This document shows positions 7,670 to 17,060 of a stretch of 34,618 bases of DNA, one piece after another; position 1 is the first letter of the stretch; each line of letters begins with the position of its first letter. A program made the position numbers and the translations under genes. The notes beneath the pieces are model-generated. The model worked only from the letters and a program-made list of their open reading frames with translations, did not search any database and was not told the DNA's origin. Source of the stretch: Betaproteobacteria bacterium (GTDB lineage Bacteria > Pseudomonadota > Gammaproteobacteria > Burkholderiales > SG8-41); contig CANJQI010000040.1 of NCBI GenBank assembly GCA_947476215.1, positions 1 to 34,618 on the forward strand. The letters run 5' to 3'.

Positions 7670-8434
7670 CTACGCAACCTGACGCCACGCAAACCCATCG
7701 GCCTGCGTGGCGATGCCGATCCAATCCTGCGTACAGTTCAGCGCTCCGGCCAAGGCTGCGCCCGCCAACTCCGGCGTGTTATTGCTCAGGCTCAGGTGCG
7801 CGGCCACGAGATGCTGCAAACGGCTGCAGTCTATGCTTTCAAGCAGGCGTGCGGCGGCGGTGTTGTCGAGATGACCAAAACTTCCGGAAATGCGCTGCTT
7901 CAGTTGCCGCGGATAGCTGCTTTTCCCGAGCATTTCAAGATCGTGATTGCATTCCAATATCAGCGCATCCAGTCCGCTCAAAGTGCTGCGCATGTGCGGG
8001 GTAAGTGAACCCGCATCGGTGAGCAACCCGACCCGCGCGTTGCCGTCTCCGAAAACAAACTGCGCGGGCTCACGTGCATCATGTGGCACGGTATAGGGCT
8101 CGATGGCAATGGCGCCAACGGAAAAGCGCTGATGGCAATCGAACACTTCCACGCCGACAGCCGAAAACTGATCTTGCGCTGCCTGCAGGGTGCCATAGGT
8201 CAGCCACACCGGCACACCGAATTTACGCGCAAACCGGCCCGCGCCGCCGACGTGATCGTCGTGTTCATGAGTAATCAGCACCGCGCTTACAGACGAAGGC
8301 TCGATGCCGTTACGCTCGAGGCGAGCGATGGTCTCCTTCAGCGTAAATCCGCAATCGGCGAGTATCCGGGTGCTGCCCACCTCGACCACCAGGCAGTTGC
8401 CTTCGCTGCCGCTGCCCAATGACGCAAAGCGCAT
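7670..8434 (-). CDS. MBL-fold metallo-hydrolase, YycJ/WalJ-like
   Basis: The chosen start at 8434 (MRFASLGSGSEGNC) gives 254 residues and matches the usual N-terminus of this family; a start at 8482 would add 16 unsupported residues. The zinc-binding motif is THEHDDH (H56, H58, D60, H61). Downstream metal and active-site positions lie in VPHDA, LLTDAGSL, LILECNHD and LVAAHLSLSNNTPE. YycJ/WalJ relatives are cytosolic metal-dependent phosphodiesterases, some with 5'-3' exonuclease activity, but the substrate here is not known. The gene follows bamC on the minus strand with about 110 bp between them and is probably the last gene of the dapA-bamC unit. The bidirectional hairpin at 7613-7640 ends the block. 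Confidence 0.87.
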   Translation of the reverse strand: MRFASLGSGSEGNCLVVEVGSTRILADCGFTLKETIARLERNGIEPSSVSAVLITHEHDDHVGGAGRFARKFGVPVWLTYGTLQAAQDQFSAVGVEVFDCHQRFSVGAIAIEPYTVPHDAREPAQFVFGDGNARVGLLTDAGSLTPHMRSTLSGLDALILECNHDLEMLGKSSYPRQLKQRISGSFGHLDNTAAARLLESIDCSRLQHLVAAHLSLSNNTPELAGAALAGALNCTQDWIGIATQADGFAWRQVA

Positions 8435-8545
8435 CGTCGCGGTTATCCCGCGAATGACAACAAACCGCAACTCCCCGGGCAAACCCTCCGGCGCTTTGCA
8501 ATGCAGGATGCGCTGGTCAATCCATCAACCCCGCATCTTGCCTGC

Positions 8546-9712
8546 TCATTTCAGCTGCTCGTATAGCAGGGAGAGGATACGTGTCGCGGCATCGGACTTC
8601 TCCCTGGCACCGTCCTTGCTGAGCACGTTGATCTGGCTCGTGGTATCCGCATCCTTGACCTCAATGCGATATTGTTCACGGCTCGGCGGTTTCTCGCTCT
8701 TGCTGAATGGATTGAGCTTGGAGAAAAAGTCTTTCGACTGCGCATTTTTGTCACCGACGTCGGAATCGACGTAACGCACGAAATAGATGCCCTTCGACCG
8801 GTCGCGGTCCTCGACCGTGAATCCGACGCGATCCAGCGCCAACCCGACGCGCCGCCATGCACGATCGAATTGATCGTCCACCGATAACGTCCCCGAGCCA
8901 TCCGCGGCCTTGCGCAGCGTCGCGCGCTCCACCGTGGCAGCAACCTTCGCCGATGTGTCCGCCTTGGCCTGCTCCTGCTTTACGCCGAAACGCGCCATCA
9001 GTCTGCTGAGCATCTCGGCTTCCAACCCCGGGTCGGACGGCACCGCTTTCCAAACAGATCGGCTGCTGCTGCTCTCTGCTACCGCTTCCAACATGCCACG
9101 ATGGCTGATATATATTTCCATGGTACCCGGGTCCGTACCACGCTCCAGCCGAGTCCTGAACTTGACGCGCTCCCCGGCCCCGACCGGCCCGGCGGTCGTA
9201 ATTCTGGTGTTACCCAACGCTCGGTTGATCATGCCGCGTATCTTGTTGTCGTCGGGAAGCTTGGGGCGACTCTCCGCCCAGTCCGTCTCCATGACACCGG
9301 CTTCCAGATTTTCACTAAACAGGATAAAGCCGGCATCCTGCCAATAGTCCCGGACCGTATTCCAGACCGCGCCGGAATCGCCTTTTACCACGAGCCAGCG
9401 CTGACTGCCGTTGCGCTCCAGGCGCGCGCCTTCTGGCGTCAGCAGGATGGCCGCTGGCGCAGCACCAGGTGCGCGTTCCTTGTTGTACGCGGAATATGTC
9501 GCCGGCCCCTTGGCATTGCCATCAGGCACCACGAACGTATCGCTGGCACTGGGCCGCGTCAGGTCGGGCGGAATCTCCAGCGGCTGCAATTTCCCGGCAT
9601 TCTTGTACTCGACCTTGTCGCTTTCAAGGAGATTTCCAAGACCACCGCCGCACGCCGCGAGAGCGAACGATAACATCGGCACCAAGACAAATCTCAATCG
9701 CAGGGTTCGCAT
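8546..9712 (-). CDS. bamC: Outer-membrane assembly lipoprotein BamC
   Basis: This is the BamC/NlpB lipoprotein of the beta-barrel assembly machine. I chose the ATG at 9712 (MRTLRLRF) because AAAGGAGAG precedes it by 3 nt; an ATG at 9727 lies within that ribosome binding site region. It has 388 residues. The type II signal peptide ends LSFALAAC with the lipidated C21. An unstructured N-terminal stretch with DLTRPSASDTFVVP (the part that contacts BamD in E. coli) is followed by two helix-grip domains, roughly 95-215 and 265-385. BamC follows dapA with the spacing seen in many proteobacteria, including E. coli. The insertion DFFSKLNPFSKSEKPPS in the second domain is typical of betaproteobacterial versions. 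Confidence 0.93.
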   Translation of the reverse strand: MRTLRLRFVLVPMLSFALAACGGGLGNLLESDKVEYKNAGKLQPLEIPPDLTRPSASDTFVVPDGNAKGPATYSAYNKERAPGAAPAAILLTPEGARLERNGSQRWLVVKGDSGAVWNTVRDYWQDAGFILFSENLEAGVMETDWAESRPKLPDDNKIRGMINRALGNTRITTAGPVGAGERVKFRTRLERGTDPGTMEIYISHRGMLEAVAESSSSRSVWKAVPSDPGLEAEMLSRLMARFGVKQEQAKADTSAKVAATVERATLRKAADGSGTLSVDDQFDRAWRRVGLALDRVGFTVEDRDRSKGIYFVRYVDSDVGDKNAQSKDFFSKLNPFSKSEKPPSREQYRIEVKDADTTSQINVLSKDGAREKSDAATRILSLLYEQLK

Positions 9713-9723
9713 GATCTCTCCTT

Positions 9724-10608
9724 TCATAACCGGATGCCCGCCTGGAGCATGGCTGTGCGCACGCGCTCATGACAACTGTCCACCAGCGGCGTCAGCGGCA
9801 GGCGTATACCCGGCTTGATAAGCTTCATTTGATTGACTGCCCATTTAACGGGAATCGGATTGGCTTCGACAAACAGATTGCGGTGCAGCCCAAGCAGTTG
9901 ATTGTTGATGTCGCGCGCGCGCGCGACATCGGACTTCAGTGCCGCCATGCACATCTCATGCATCAGGCGCGGCGCGACATTGGCGGTCACCGAAATCACA
10001 CCGCAGCCGCCCAGCAACATCATCGCCAGGCCGGTCGCGTCGTCACCACTGTAGAGGGCAAAATCGGCGGAAACCTGACGCAACAGGTCAGAGGCGCGCT
10101 CGAGATTCGCGGTTGCGTCTTTCAGTCCGACGATATTCGGAATCCGCGCCAGCCGCAGCATGGTGTCGTTGGACAAATCGGCCACCGTGCGCCCCGGCAC
10201 GTTGTAGACGATCATCGGCATATCGACAGCCTCCGCAATGGTGCGAAAGTGCCGATACAAGCCTTCCTGTGTCGGCTTGTTGTAGTACGGGACAACCGAT
10301 AAGGTCATGTCGGCGCCTGCCTTGCGCGCATAGTCCGAAAGCTCAACGGCCTCGCGTGTCGAATTGGCGCCGGTGCCCGCGATGATGGGAACCCGGTGCT
10401 TTGCGTGTTCGGCGGCGGTTTTGATCAACAGGTGATGCTCGTCAAAATCCACGGTTGGCGATTCACCGGTGGTACCTACCACGACGATGCCGTCCGTGCC
10501 CTCTGCGATGTGCCAATCGATCAACTTGCGAAACGCATCGAGATCGAGGCTGCCATCGTCCTGCATGGGCGTGACTATCGCCACCAGGCTACCCTTCAGC
10601 ATCGCCAT
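9724..10608 (-). CDS. dapA: 4-hydroxy-tetrahydrodipicolinate synthase
   Basis: DapA condenses pyruvate and aspartate semialdehyde in the lysine/diaminopimelate pathway. The 294-residue TIM barrel is complete. It has [10 protein letters not shown] with the active-site threonines near 46-47, Y135 in IVYNVPGRT, and the Schiff-base lysine K163 in [18 protein letters not shown] and the [13 protein letters not shown] loop are also present. The stop codon overlaps an ATG at 9727, and the real bamC start lies 12 bp further on, so dapA and bamC are closely coupled. The start could be ATG 10608 or ATG 10602 ([13 protein letters not shown]). Confidence 0.97.
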   Translation of the reverse strand: MAMLKGSLVAIVTPMQDDGSLDLDAFRKLIDWHIAEGTDGIVVVGTTGESPTVDFDEHHLLIKTAAEHAKHRVPIIAGTGANSTREAVELSDYARKAGADMTLSVVPYYNKPTQEGLYRHFRTIAEAVDMPMIVYNVPGRTVADLSNDTMLRLARIPNIVGLKDATANLERASDLLRQVSADFALYSGDDATGLAMMLLGGCGVISVTANVAPRLMHEMCMAALKSDVARARDINNQLLGLHRNLFVEANPIPVKWAVNQMKLIKPGIRLPLTPLVDSCHERVRTAMLQAGIRL

Positions 10609-10640
10609 CTATTTGATTTTCCGTGAAATTTATCTAGCGC

Positions 10641-10652
10641 CGGAAATTTCCG
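10641..10652. promoter_or_regulatory. 12-bp palindrome in the dapA leader
   Basis: CGGAAATTTCCG is a perfect palindrome 33-44 bp upstream of the dapA start. Just upstream on the minus strand is TAAAAT, a possible -10 box. It could be an operator for dapA, but no known consensus was recognised. Confidence 0.3.
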
Positions 10653-10738
10653 ACGGCATATTTTACCGCATTCATCCACGCCTAACGATATTACTGTGAC
10701 CCGCGCCCACTCTTAGCGTTCAATGTTTCACATTGCCG

Positions 10739-11245
10739 TTATGGCGCAATCGCGCAGATGCGCTGCACCATCGCTGGTTTCGGTGCATCAACATAGACGT
10801 CCTCATAGGCCACGACGCGCAACCGATCTCGCACCAGTGCAAGCAGTTCGCCAGCCTGAAGCAGGAAATCGGGACTACGCGGGCGTCCGTAGCGTTCGTT
10901 GCCGACCGCAAACGTCTCATAGATCAATACGCCCTGCGTACTCAGCGCGGCAAGCAGGTGCGGGAATAATGGCCGGTGCAGATAATTGGCAACGACGATG
11001 GCGTCGAATCGACGATCCATATAAGGCCACGGCGCGCTTTCAAGATCGGCGGCGCGCACGGTCACCCCGGCGACACCTTCAAGATCACGCAGTGCCACGC
11101 TGTCGCGGTCAACCGCCTCCAGTCGCAGCGACATTGCGGCAAGATAGTGCGCGTGCCGCCCGTGGCCGCACGCAATGTCGAGAACCGACCCGCCAGCGCG
11201 GATCAGCGGCGCGTATCGGCAGATCCAGGGGGACGGCTGGTCCAG
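10739..11245 (-). CDS. Class I SAM-dependent methyltransferase lacking a canonical start
   Basis: The open frame starts at the codon right after the homospermidine synthase stop and runs 168 codons. It reads PSPWICRYAPLI, then the SAM-binding motif I VLDIACGHGRH, then the acidic strand-2 end LEAVDRD, a later DAIVVANYLHRPL block, and GVLIYETFAVGNERYG. Homologues begin at or just before PSPW. No ATG, GTG or TTG exists in this frame between the upstream TGA (11246-11248) and the ATG at 11134, which lies beyond motif I and would give a non-functional protein. Expression must use CTG 11245, another non-canonical codon, or UGA readthrough, unless the gene is dead. The methyl acceptor is unknown. 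The gene precedes dapA by about 130 bp. Confidence 0.75.
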   Translation of the reverse strand: MDQPSPWICRYAPLIRAGGSVLDIACGHGRHAHYLAAMSLRLEAVDRDSVALRDLEGVAGVTVRAADLESAPWPYMDRRFDAIVVANYLHRPLFPHLLAALSTQGVLIYETFAVGNERYGRPRSPDFLLQAGELLALVRDRLRVVAYEDVYVDAPKPAMVQRICAIAP

Positions 11246-12664
11246 TCAATCCACCCGAAAGTTCTTGAACTGCCACGGATCAGACGTATCGACGTCCTCG
11301 GGAAACAATTTGCCGCGGTCGTCGAGCGGCGTCCAGTCACTGTATGTGCCCACGACATTTCCGAGATAAGGATTCGCGATCTCCAGTACGCGCTGAAAAT
11401 CCAGGTCATCCGGATCGCATACCCCGCGTTGCGGATTCTCGATCGCCCAGATCACGCCCGCCATCACACCCGCGGCGACCTGCAAGCTGGTTGCATTGTT
11501 ATAGGGTGCGAGCTTGCGCGCCTCGTGTATGGAGAGCTGCGAACCATACCAGTATGCGCCCCGCGCATGCCCCATCAGCAACGCGCCCAGTTCATCGACG
11601 CCGTCGTAAATCTCGTCCATCAGGATGCGCTTGTTCTCCGGCTGCGCCCAGTTCTTGCCCGCATACTCATGGAGTGACAATACGGTATTGTCGCAAGGAT
11701 GGTAGGCGTAATGACAGGTGGGGCGATAGACGACCTTTTTCCCGGCGCGCACGGTGTAAAAATCAGAGATGGAAATCGCCTCGCCGTGGGTAATCAGGTA
11801 GCCGTGGTACTGTCCTTCCATCGGTGTCCATGATCGCACACGCACCGAAGCGCCGGGGCGGGTCAGATATATCGCGGCCTTGCTGCCAAAGCGATGCTGT
11901 TTGGCGTCGCGCGGGAAATGCTTCTCGTGCGACCCCCAACCGAGCTCGCACGGCTGCGAACCTTCGCCGACGAATCCGTCCACCGACCACGTATTGACGA
12001 ATTCGAGGCGGCGTTTACCGGGAATCGCGACTTGCGTATCGCGCTCGGAGCAATGTATAACCTTGACGCCAAGTTCCATGGCCAGTTTCGCCCAATCAGC
12101 CTTGGTTTCAGGCTTGGCCGCGCGCTTCCGGATATCGCGTGAAAGATTGATCAGGGCCTGCTTTACCCAGTGCGATATGAGGCCAGGATTGGCGCCGTGC
12201 GTGGGTATCACCGTCGGTCCGCCATTCGGATAGCGCGTGCGCAGCTTCATCACCGCCTCGCGCAGGCCGTAATTGGAACGATGCGATGCCGACACGCTGG
12301 TATCCGTATAACCGCCCAGCCATGGCTCTATGCAGGTATCAAGATACATTACGCCGCGCTTGTGACAATACTCTATCAATTCGACGCTCGACACCTCGAC
12401 TGAAAGATTGAGCAAAAAATCCCCCTTGGCGAGCAAAGGGTCGAGAACGGTGCGGTAATTTTCACGCGTCAACGGCTGCACGGTGAATCTGATATTGAAA
12501 TGCTTCGCCTCTTCAATGCCGCGCGTATCCCCCGTTACGATGCGTATGCGTTCACGCGGCATGTCGATATGCCGCAGCAGCAGCGGCAACGTTCCCTGCC
12601 CCACGGATCCAAATCCCACAATAACGAGGCGCCCGGAAAATTCGACGTGTTTTTTTTCAATCAT
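11246..12664 (-). CDS. hss: Homospermidine synthase
   Basis: This 472-residue NAD-dependent enzyme makes homospermidine from putrescine (or putrescine plus spermidine). It is close to the length of characterised bacterial enzymes (about 477). The N-terminal Rossmann motif is VIVGFGSVGQGTLPLLLRH. Other blocks include SVEVSSVELIEYC, YLDTCIEPWLGGY, THGANPGLISHWVKQAL, NTWSVDGFVGEG and TCHYAYHPCDNTV. Polyamine production in the cytosol is the expected role. The gene ends in FRVD followed by TGA, and the following codon is already in the methyltransferase frame. I see no strong ribosome binding site before the ATG at 12664. Confidence 0.95.
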   Translation of the reverse strand: MIEKKHVEFSGRLVIVGFGSVGQGTLPLLLRHIDMPRERIRIVTGDTRGIEEAKHFNIRFTVQPLTRENYRTVLDPLLAKGDFLLNLSVEVSSVELIEYCHKRGVMYLDTCIEPWLGGYTDTSVSASHRSNYGLREAVMKLRTRYPNGGPTVIPTHGANPGLISHWVKQALINLSRDIRKRAAKPETKADWAKLAMELGVKVIHCSERDTQVAIPGKRRLEFVNTWSVDGFVGEGSQPCELGWGSHEKHFPRDAKQHRFGSKAAIYLTRPGASVRVRSWTPMEGQYHGYLITHGEAISISDFYTVRAGKKVVYRPTCHYAYHPCDNTVLSLHEYAGKNWAQPENKRILMDEIYDGVDELGALLMGHARGAYWYGSQLSIHEARKLAPYNNATSLQVAAGVMAGVIWAIENPQRGVCDPDDLDFQRVLEIANPYLGNVVGTYSDWTPLDDRGKLFPEDVDTSDPWQFKNFRVD

Positions 12665-12799
12665 AGGTCGTGTGCTCGCGATACGTGATTTGCGGCGCCG
12701 AGTTTAGCATTTTTGACTTGCATCGAGATCAAACGGCTACAAGCGTGATGTGCGCCGCGCGTATATCCACGATTCCTTTCAGTGGCTACAATTCGCTGC

Positions 12800-13498
12800 A
12801 TGCTACAGTGGCTCAATCCCGATGATCCTTTTCCGAGCGTGGAGCGTGCGCTCCATGAGCCCAATGGACTGCTCGCGGCCGGCGCGGACCTGTCGGTATC
12901 CCGCCTGATAGATGCATACAGTCGGGGGATTTTTCCGTGGTTCAACTCCGGCCAGCCCGTGCTCTGGTGGAGCCCCGATCCGCGCATGGTCTTGTTTCCG
13001 CGCGAGCTGAAAGTATCGCGCTCACTGCGCAAAGTGCTGCGCAACCGCGAGTACGAAGTGCGTGCGGACACGAGTTTCGAAGCGGTCATGCAGGGGTGTG
13101 CACAACCACGGCCATCGCAGGACGGCACCTGGATCAGCGCCGACATGATCGCCGCCTATTGCACGTTGCATCGCATGGGCATCGCGCACTCGGTCGAAAC
13201 CTGGATTGATGGCGAACTCGCCGGCGGCTTGTACGGCATTGCGATCGGCGGGGCATTTTTCGGGGAATCCATGTTTACCCGCATCGCCGATGCGTCAAAA
13301 ATTGCTTTTGTGCATCTGGTGCGGCAAATCGAGCGCTGGGAATTCGGCGTCATAGACTGCCAGATGCGCACGCACCACCTTGCCTCCCTCGGCGGCCGCG
13401 AAATCTCGCGCGCTGACTTTGTATCCAAACTTGGATACTTGGTAAACTGCGGCGGTGTAATCGGCGAATGGAAACTGGACCATGACCTTGCTCGGTGA
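12800..13498 (+). CDS. aat: Leucyl/phenylalanyl-tRNA-protein transferase
   Basis: Aat adds Leu or Phe from aminoacyl-tRNA to proteins with N-terminal Lys or Arg, marking them for ClpS/ClpAP. The ATG at 12800 ([13 protein letters not shown]) matches the family N-terminus and gives 232 residues; a GTG at 12782 is also possible. Family blocks are visible: [58 protein letters not shown] and [18 protein letters not shown]. The 3' end overlaps bpt by 17 bp, so the two N-degron transferases are translationally coupled. Confidence 0.96.
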   Translation: MLQWLNPDDPFPSVERALHEPNGLLAAGADLSVSRLIDAYSRGIFPWFNSGQPVLWWSPDPRMVLFPRELKVSRSLRKVLRNREYEVRADTSFEAVMQGCAQPRPSQDGTWISADMIAAYCTLHRMGIAHSVETWIDGELAGGLYGIAIGGAFFGESMFTRIADASKIAFVHLVRQIERWEFGVIDCQMRTHHLASLGGREISRADFVSKLGYLVNCGGVIGEWKLDHDLAR

Positions 13499-14210
13499 TC
13501 TGCCGTTGTCGATTGTGCAGTTTTATGCCACGGCACCCTATCCATGCAGTTACCTGCCTGACCGTATGGCACGCTCGCAGGTTGCAACCCCCAGTCACCT
13601 GATTGACGGGCCGGTTTACGGCGAACTCGTCAAGGCGGGCTTTCGCCGCAGCGGTGCATTCACATACCGCCCCTACTGCGAACTATGCCGCGCCTGCGTC
13701 CCCGTGCGGATCGCGGTCGAGGACTTCGCGCCCAATCGCACACAACGACGCGTGTGGCGCACACACGCGACCCTGACCGTCGAAGTCGTGGAACTCAAGT
13801 ACAACCCGGATCATTATGCGTTGTATCTGCGTTATCAATCGACGCGCCATGCCGGCGGCGGCATGGATCAGGACAGTCGCGAGCAGTACCGGCACTTTCT
13901 GCTGCAAAGCAATGTCAACTCGCGGCTGGTCGAATTCCGGCACCAGGGTGTGCTGCACATGGTCAGCATCATCGACGAGTTACCGCGAGGACTATCGTCG
14001 GTCTATACTTTTTTCGATCCCGACATCAAGCCGGCAAGTCTGGGCACCTACAATATTCTGTGGCAGATAGATCGTTGTCTTAAACTCGAAATTCCATACC
14101 TGTATTTGGGTTACTGGATCAAGCAGAGCCGCAAGATGGCATACAAAAGCAACTTTCAACCGATGCAGGGACTCATCGGAGGTCAATGGCAGCCGCTGCC
14201 CCGTTCCTGA
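13482..14210 (+). CDS. bpt: Aspartate/glutamate leucyltransferase (Bpt)
   Basis: Bpt transfers leucine from Leu-tRNA to proteins starting with Asp or Glu, so with Aat it feeds the bacterial N-degron pathway. The 242-residue protein shows the two ATE-family halves. The N-terminal domain has the conserved cysteines in [16 protein letters not shown], and the C-terminal GNAT-like domain has [27 protein letters not shown] and [13 protein letters not shown]. Length and blocks are normal for the betaproteobacterial enzyme. The gene starts inside the end of aat and is the last gene of the pair. It faces a convergent permease gene 22 bp downstream. Confidence 0.95.
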   Translation: MTLLGDLPLSIVQFYATAPYPCSYLPDRMARSQVATPSHLIDGPVYGELVKAGFRRSGAFTYRPYCELCRACVPVRIAVEDFAPNRTQRRVWRTHATLTVEVVELKYNPDHYALYLRYQSTRHAGGGMDQDSREQYRHFLLQSNVNSRLVEFRHQGVLHMVSIIDELPRGLSSVYTFFDPDIKPASLGTYNILWQIDRCLKLEIPYLYLGYWIKQSRKMAYKSNFQPMQGLIGGQWQPLPRS

Positions 14211-14232
14211 GCAGTCCGCACGCAACGGCGCG

Positions 14233-15327
14233 CTAACCGGATGATGTCTCTACAGGCGGATTCGTCCAGCGTTGAGCCAGCGTGTACCCTATCGCCATCA
14301 ACGTCGGTCCTATGAAGATGCCGACGAAACCGAATGCGACCACACCGCCGAATACACCTATCAACACCAGGACAAATGGCAGGTTGCTGCCGCGACTGAT
14401 CAACAGCGGCTTGATCACGTTGTCGATGCCGCTGATCAGGAAGAATCCCCACGCCGCCATGAATATGGCCCAACCCATCTGGTCCTGGTAGATAAGCCAT
14501 GCGGTCGCGCCACCCCACAATAGCGGCGGCCCTATCGGCACAATCGACAATACGAATGTCAGGAACCCGAGCAGCATGGCACCCGGGATTCCGGCGATCA
14601 GAAACCCTATCAGGGCAAGCAACCCCTGCGCGATCGCAGTGCCGACAAGACCATAAACCACACCCTGTATCGTTCCACCCACGGTAAGCATCAGACCTGG
14701 CTCCAGATCACCGGCAACGCGCTTCATTGCCGAACGCACCGACGTAACCAGAGCCTCTCCATCGCGATAAAAGAAAAAACCCAGAAACGACACGAGGCTC
14801 ATTTCCAGCACGCCTTCGCCGAGCAGCAGTCCGAAATTGATCGCGCCCTGCTGTGCCGGGTGTGCGAGTTTCTGCAGTAGGTCGGCAAGCTTTTCCTTGC
14901 TCGACGCGACCTCTCTCCACCAGACATCCAGGCTGTCCCCCGCCAGCGGTATGGCGCGGACCCATTCCGGCAGCATCGGCAAGCCATGCACGAGCATGCC
15001 GCGCAACCACTCAATCAAGGGGCCGACCGCATCGGCGAGCGTAAACGCGATGAATGCGAGCGGCAGGATAATCACCAGTATCAGGAGCAAGGTCATGATC
15101 AACGCCGCCACCGTGCGGCGGCCGCGCAAGCCGGCAACCAGTCTCTGGTATATCGGCCACGTCGTGAAGCACACGATGGCCGCGGACAACATGGCCGTTA
15201 CAAACGGCCGCAGCACCAGCAGACAACCCGCGACCAGCAGCGCAACCGCCGCAAGCTGGGCAATTTGTTCAACGCGTTTCTCCATCACCATAGGGTCGTC
15301 CTCGATTAAATTCAAACCAACTGCCAT
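14233..15327 (-). CDS. AI-2E family transporter (PerM/TqsA-like permease)
   Basis: This 364-residue integral membrane protein has about seven or eight hydrophobic segments: two near residues 23-60, one near 75-100, and a cluster from about 170 to 350. A soluble, amphipathic stretch (about 100-170) sits between them. The family-typical [11 protein letters not shown], a glycine-rich [17 protein letters not shown] block and VPIGPPLLW are visible. Family members are proposed exporters of AI-2 or small solutes, and some act as Na+/H+ antiporters, so the substrate is open. The start could be ATG 15327 or ATG 15291 (MVMEKRVEQ). It is divergent from pyrD, with the two starts about 75-110 bp apart. 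Confidence 0.88.
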   Translation of the reverse strand: MAVGLNLIEDDPMVMEKRVEQIAQLAAVALLVAGCLLVLRPFVTAMLSAAIVCFTTWPIYQRLVAGLRGRRTVAALIMTLLLILVIILPLAFIAFTLADAVGPLIEWLRGMLVHGLPMLPEWVRAIPLAGDSLDVWWREVASSKEKLADLLQKLAHPAQQGAINFGLLLGEGVLEMSLVSFLGFFFYRDGEALVTSVRSAMKRVAGDLEPGLMLTVGGTIQGVVYGLVGTAIAQGLLALIGFLIAGIPGAMLLGFLTFVLSIVPIGPPLLWGGATAWLIYQDQMGWAIFMAAWGFFLISGIDNVIKPLLISRGSNLPFVLVLIGVFGGVVAFGFVGIFIGPTLMAIGYTLAQRWTNPPVETSSG

Positions 15328-15401
15328 TGCAGGTTTCTAGCACGCGCAAGGTGGTGGGTCAAATCCACGTCTCTGGTCCAGCGCACGGTAGAATACGAAG
15401 C

Positions 15402-16430
15402 ATGGCATACGCACTTCTGCGCCCCCTACTGTTTGCACTTGATGCCGAGACCGCACACGCCGCCAGCCTGACCGCGCTCGATGCGCTGACCGCGGTCGGC
15501 TGCACAGGCATGCTCGGCGGCAAACACGTTGCGTGTGCGCGACGCGTGATGGGCATCGAATTTCCCAACCCTGTCGGTCTCGCGGCCGGACTCGACAAGA
15601 ACGGCGAACACATTGATGGGCTGGCAGCCCTGGGATTCGGGTTCATCGAAATCGGCACCGTCACGCCGCGTCCCCAGCCCGGAAATCCACGGCCACGGCT
15701 GTTCCGGTTGCCGGTGGCGCGCGCCATCATCAACCGCATGGGATTCAACAACCTCGGTGTCGCCTATCTGCTCGATCGCGTCCGTCGCGCGCGTTACCGC
15801 GGCGTGCTGGGAATAAACATCGGCAAGAATTTCGATACCCCGATTGAACGCGCCGCGGACGACTATCTGGCATGTCTGAAGCAGGTCTATCCGCTGGCGA
15901 GTTATGTCACGGTCAATATCTCCTCACCCAATACCCGGAATCTGCGCGCGCTGCAGCAGGCCGAAGAGCTGGGGCCTCTGCTCGCCGTCCTGAAACTTGA
16001 GCAGCAACGATTGACCGACAGACACGGAAAATACGTGCCTCTGGCCGTCAAGATCGCTCCTGATCTGGAGCCAGGACAGTTAGCGGCCATCGCAGCCCTC
16101 CTGTGCGAGCACAAGATCGACGCGGTCATTGCGACCAACACCACGCTGGATCGCAGCACTGTCAGGGGACAGCCTGGCGCCGACGAGGCGGGCGGACTGA
16201 GCGGCACGCCGTTGACCGCCAAGTCCGCGGGCATAGTACGCGCACTCGCAAGAGAACTCGACGGGGCGTTGCCGATCATAGGGGTGGGAGGCATCATGGG
16301 TGCCGGGGACGCGTTGGCGATGACAAACGCCGGCGCCAGCCTGGTGCAGCTATACAGCGGCTTGATCTATCGCGGACCCCGACTCATCGCCGAGTCCGCG
16401 TCCGCTCTGTGCAGGCATATTCAGCCATGA
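15402..16430 (+). CDS. pyrD: Dihydroorotate dehydrogenase (quinone), class 2
   Basis: PyrD oxidises dihydroorotate to orotate in pyrimidine synthesis, passing electrons to membrane quinone. The ATG at 15402 ([16 protein letters not shown]) gives 342 residues (E. coli 336), with an N-terminal amphipathic membrane-anchoring helix typical of class 2. The FMN site blocks are [29 protein letters not shown] and MGFNN. The catalytic serine is S175 in [12 protein letters not shown], the same number as in E. coli. Other blocks are [17 protein letters not shown] and [13 protein letters not shown]. The TGA overlaps the start of rsxB as ATGA, so the two are translationally coupled. Confidence 0.96.
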   Translation: MAYALLRPLLFALDAETAHAASLTALDALTAVGCTGMLGGKHVACARRVMGIEFPNPVGLAAGLDKNGEHIDGLAALGFGFIEIGTVTPRPQPGNPRPRLFRLPVARAIINRMGFNNLGVAYLLDRVRRARYRGVLGINIGKNFDTPIERAADDYLACLKQVYPLASYVTVNISSPNTRNLRALQQAEELGPLLAVLKLEQQRLTDRHGKYVPLAVKIAPDLEPGQLAAIAALLCEHKIDAVIATNTTLDRSTVRGQPGADEAGGLSGTPLTAKSAGIVRALARELDGALPIIGVGGIMGAGDALAMTNAGASLVQLYSGLIYRGPRLIAESASALCRHIQP

Positions 16431-17026
16431 CGAGCTCATCCGTGGCAGATCGTATCGATGAGCTGCTGCCGCAAACCCAGTGTCGAAAATGCGGTTACGC
16501 CGGGTGCCGCCCGTACGCGGAGGCCGTCGCCGCCGGCCATGCCGACATCTATCAGTGTCCTCCTGGCGGCGCCGAAGTGGCGCGAGAAATGGCCGAACTC
16601 ACGGGCGTCGAATTCAAACTCGGCGATGCGCGACTTGGCGTTTCCGGCCAGGCCACGGTCGCATTCATAGATGAGCAGCTTTGCATAGGATGCACGCTAT
16701 GCATACAGGCGTGTCCGGTAGACGCCATCGTGGGCGCGGCAAAGTTAATGCACACCGTCGTGGGCCGCGATTGTACCGGCTGCGAGTTATGCGTAGCACC
16801 TTGTCCGGTGGCGTGTATCAGGATGGCGGAAACCGGCGCTGCACCTTCGCGCGAAGAACGTCGTGTGACTGCTGATCGAGCGCGCATCCGATTTCAACGG
16901 CGCGCCGCGCGCATCGGCTCCCTAGCGCGTTTCCGGAATAATTCAGACGACGTTGTCAAGATGGAGGCCGTGCGACGAGCGATTGAGCGCGCCAGAATTC
17001 GCCTCGCGCGGCGCGGACTGGCCTGA
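16427..17026 (+). CDS. rsxB: RsxB/RnfB-type iron-sulfur electron carrier
   Basis: Starting at the ATGA overlap with pyrD, this 199-residue protein has the RnfB order. An Fe4S4 domain has Cys19, Cys22, Cys27 and Cys44 (CRKCGYAGC...C). Two ferredoxin-type Fe4S4 motifs follow: [12 protein letters not shown] (Cys86-96) and [12 protein letters not shown] (Cys116-126). A basic helical tail follows. It lacks the N-terminal membrane helix of Rnf/Rsx complex subunits, which is usual for the stand-alone betaproteobacterial form. In gammaproteobacteria the rsx genes precede nth; here nth follows at 18177, with a diguanylate cyclase gene in between. Its partner is unknown, and a redox role near Fe-S enzymes such as Nth is an inference. 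Confidence 0.9.
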   Translation: MTSSSVADRIDELLPQTQCRKCGYAGCRPYAEAVAAGHADIYQCPPGGAEVAREMAELTGVEFKLGDARLGVSGQATVAFIDEQLCIGCTLCIQACPVDAIVGAAKLMHTVVGRDCTGCELCVAPCPVACIRMAETGAAPSREERRVTADRARIRFQRRAARIGSLARFRNNSDDVVKMEAVRRAIERARIRLARRGLA

Positions 17027-17060
17027 GAACAAGCGCGCACCGGCAATGACGCGATACGCG

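Noticed and set aside
9101-9673. Long + strand frame opposite bamC
   Set aside because: It overlaps bamC entirely and has no ribosome binding site or family pattern.
16103-16426. N-terminal extension of rsxB into pyrD
   Set aside because: The extension is low-complexity Arg-rich translation of pyrD in another frame; the ATGA overlap start at 16427 fits the family.
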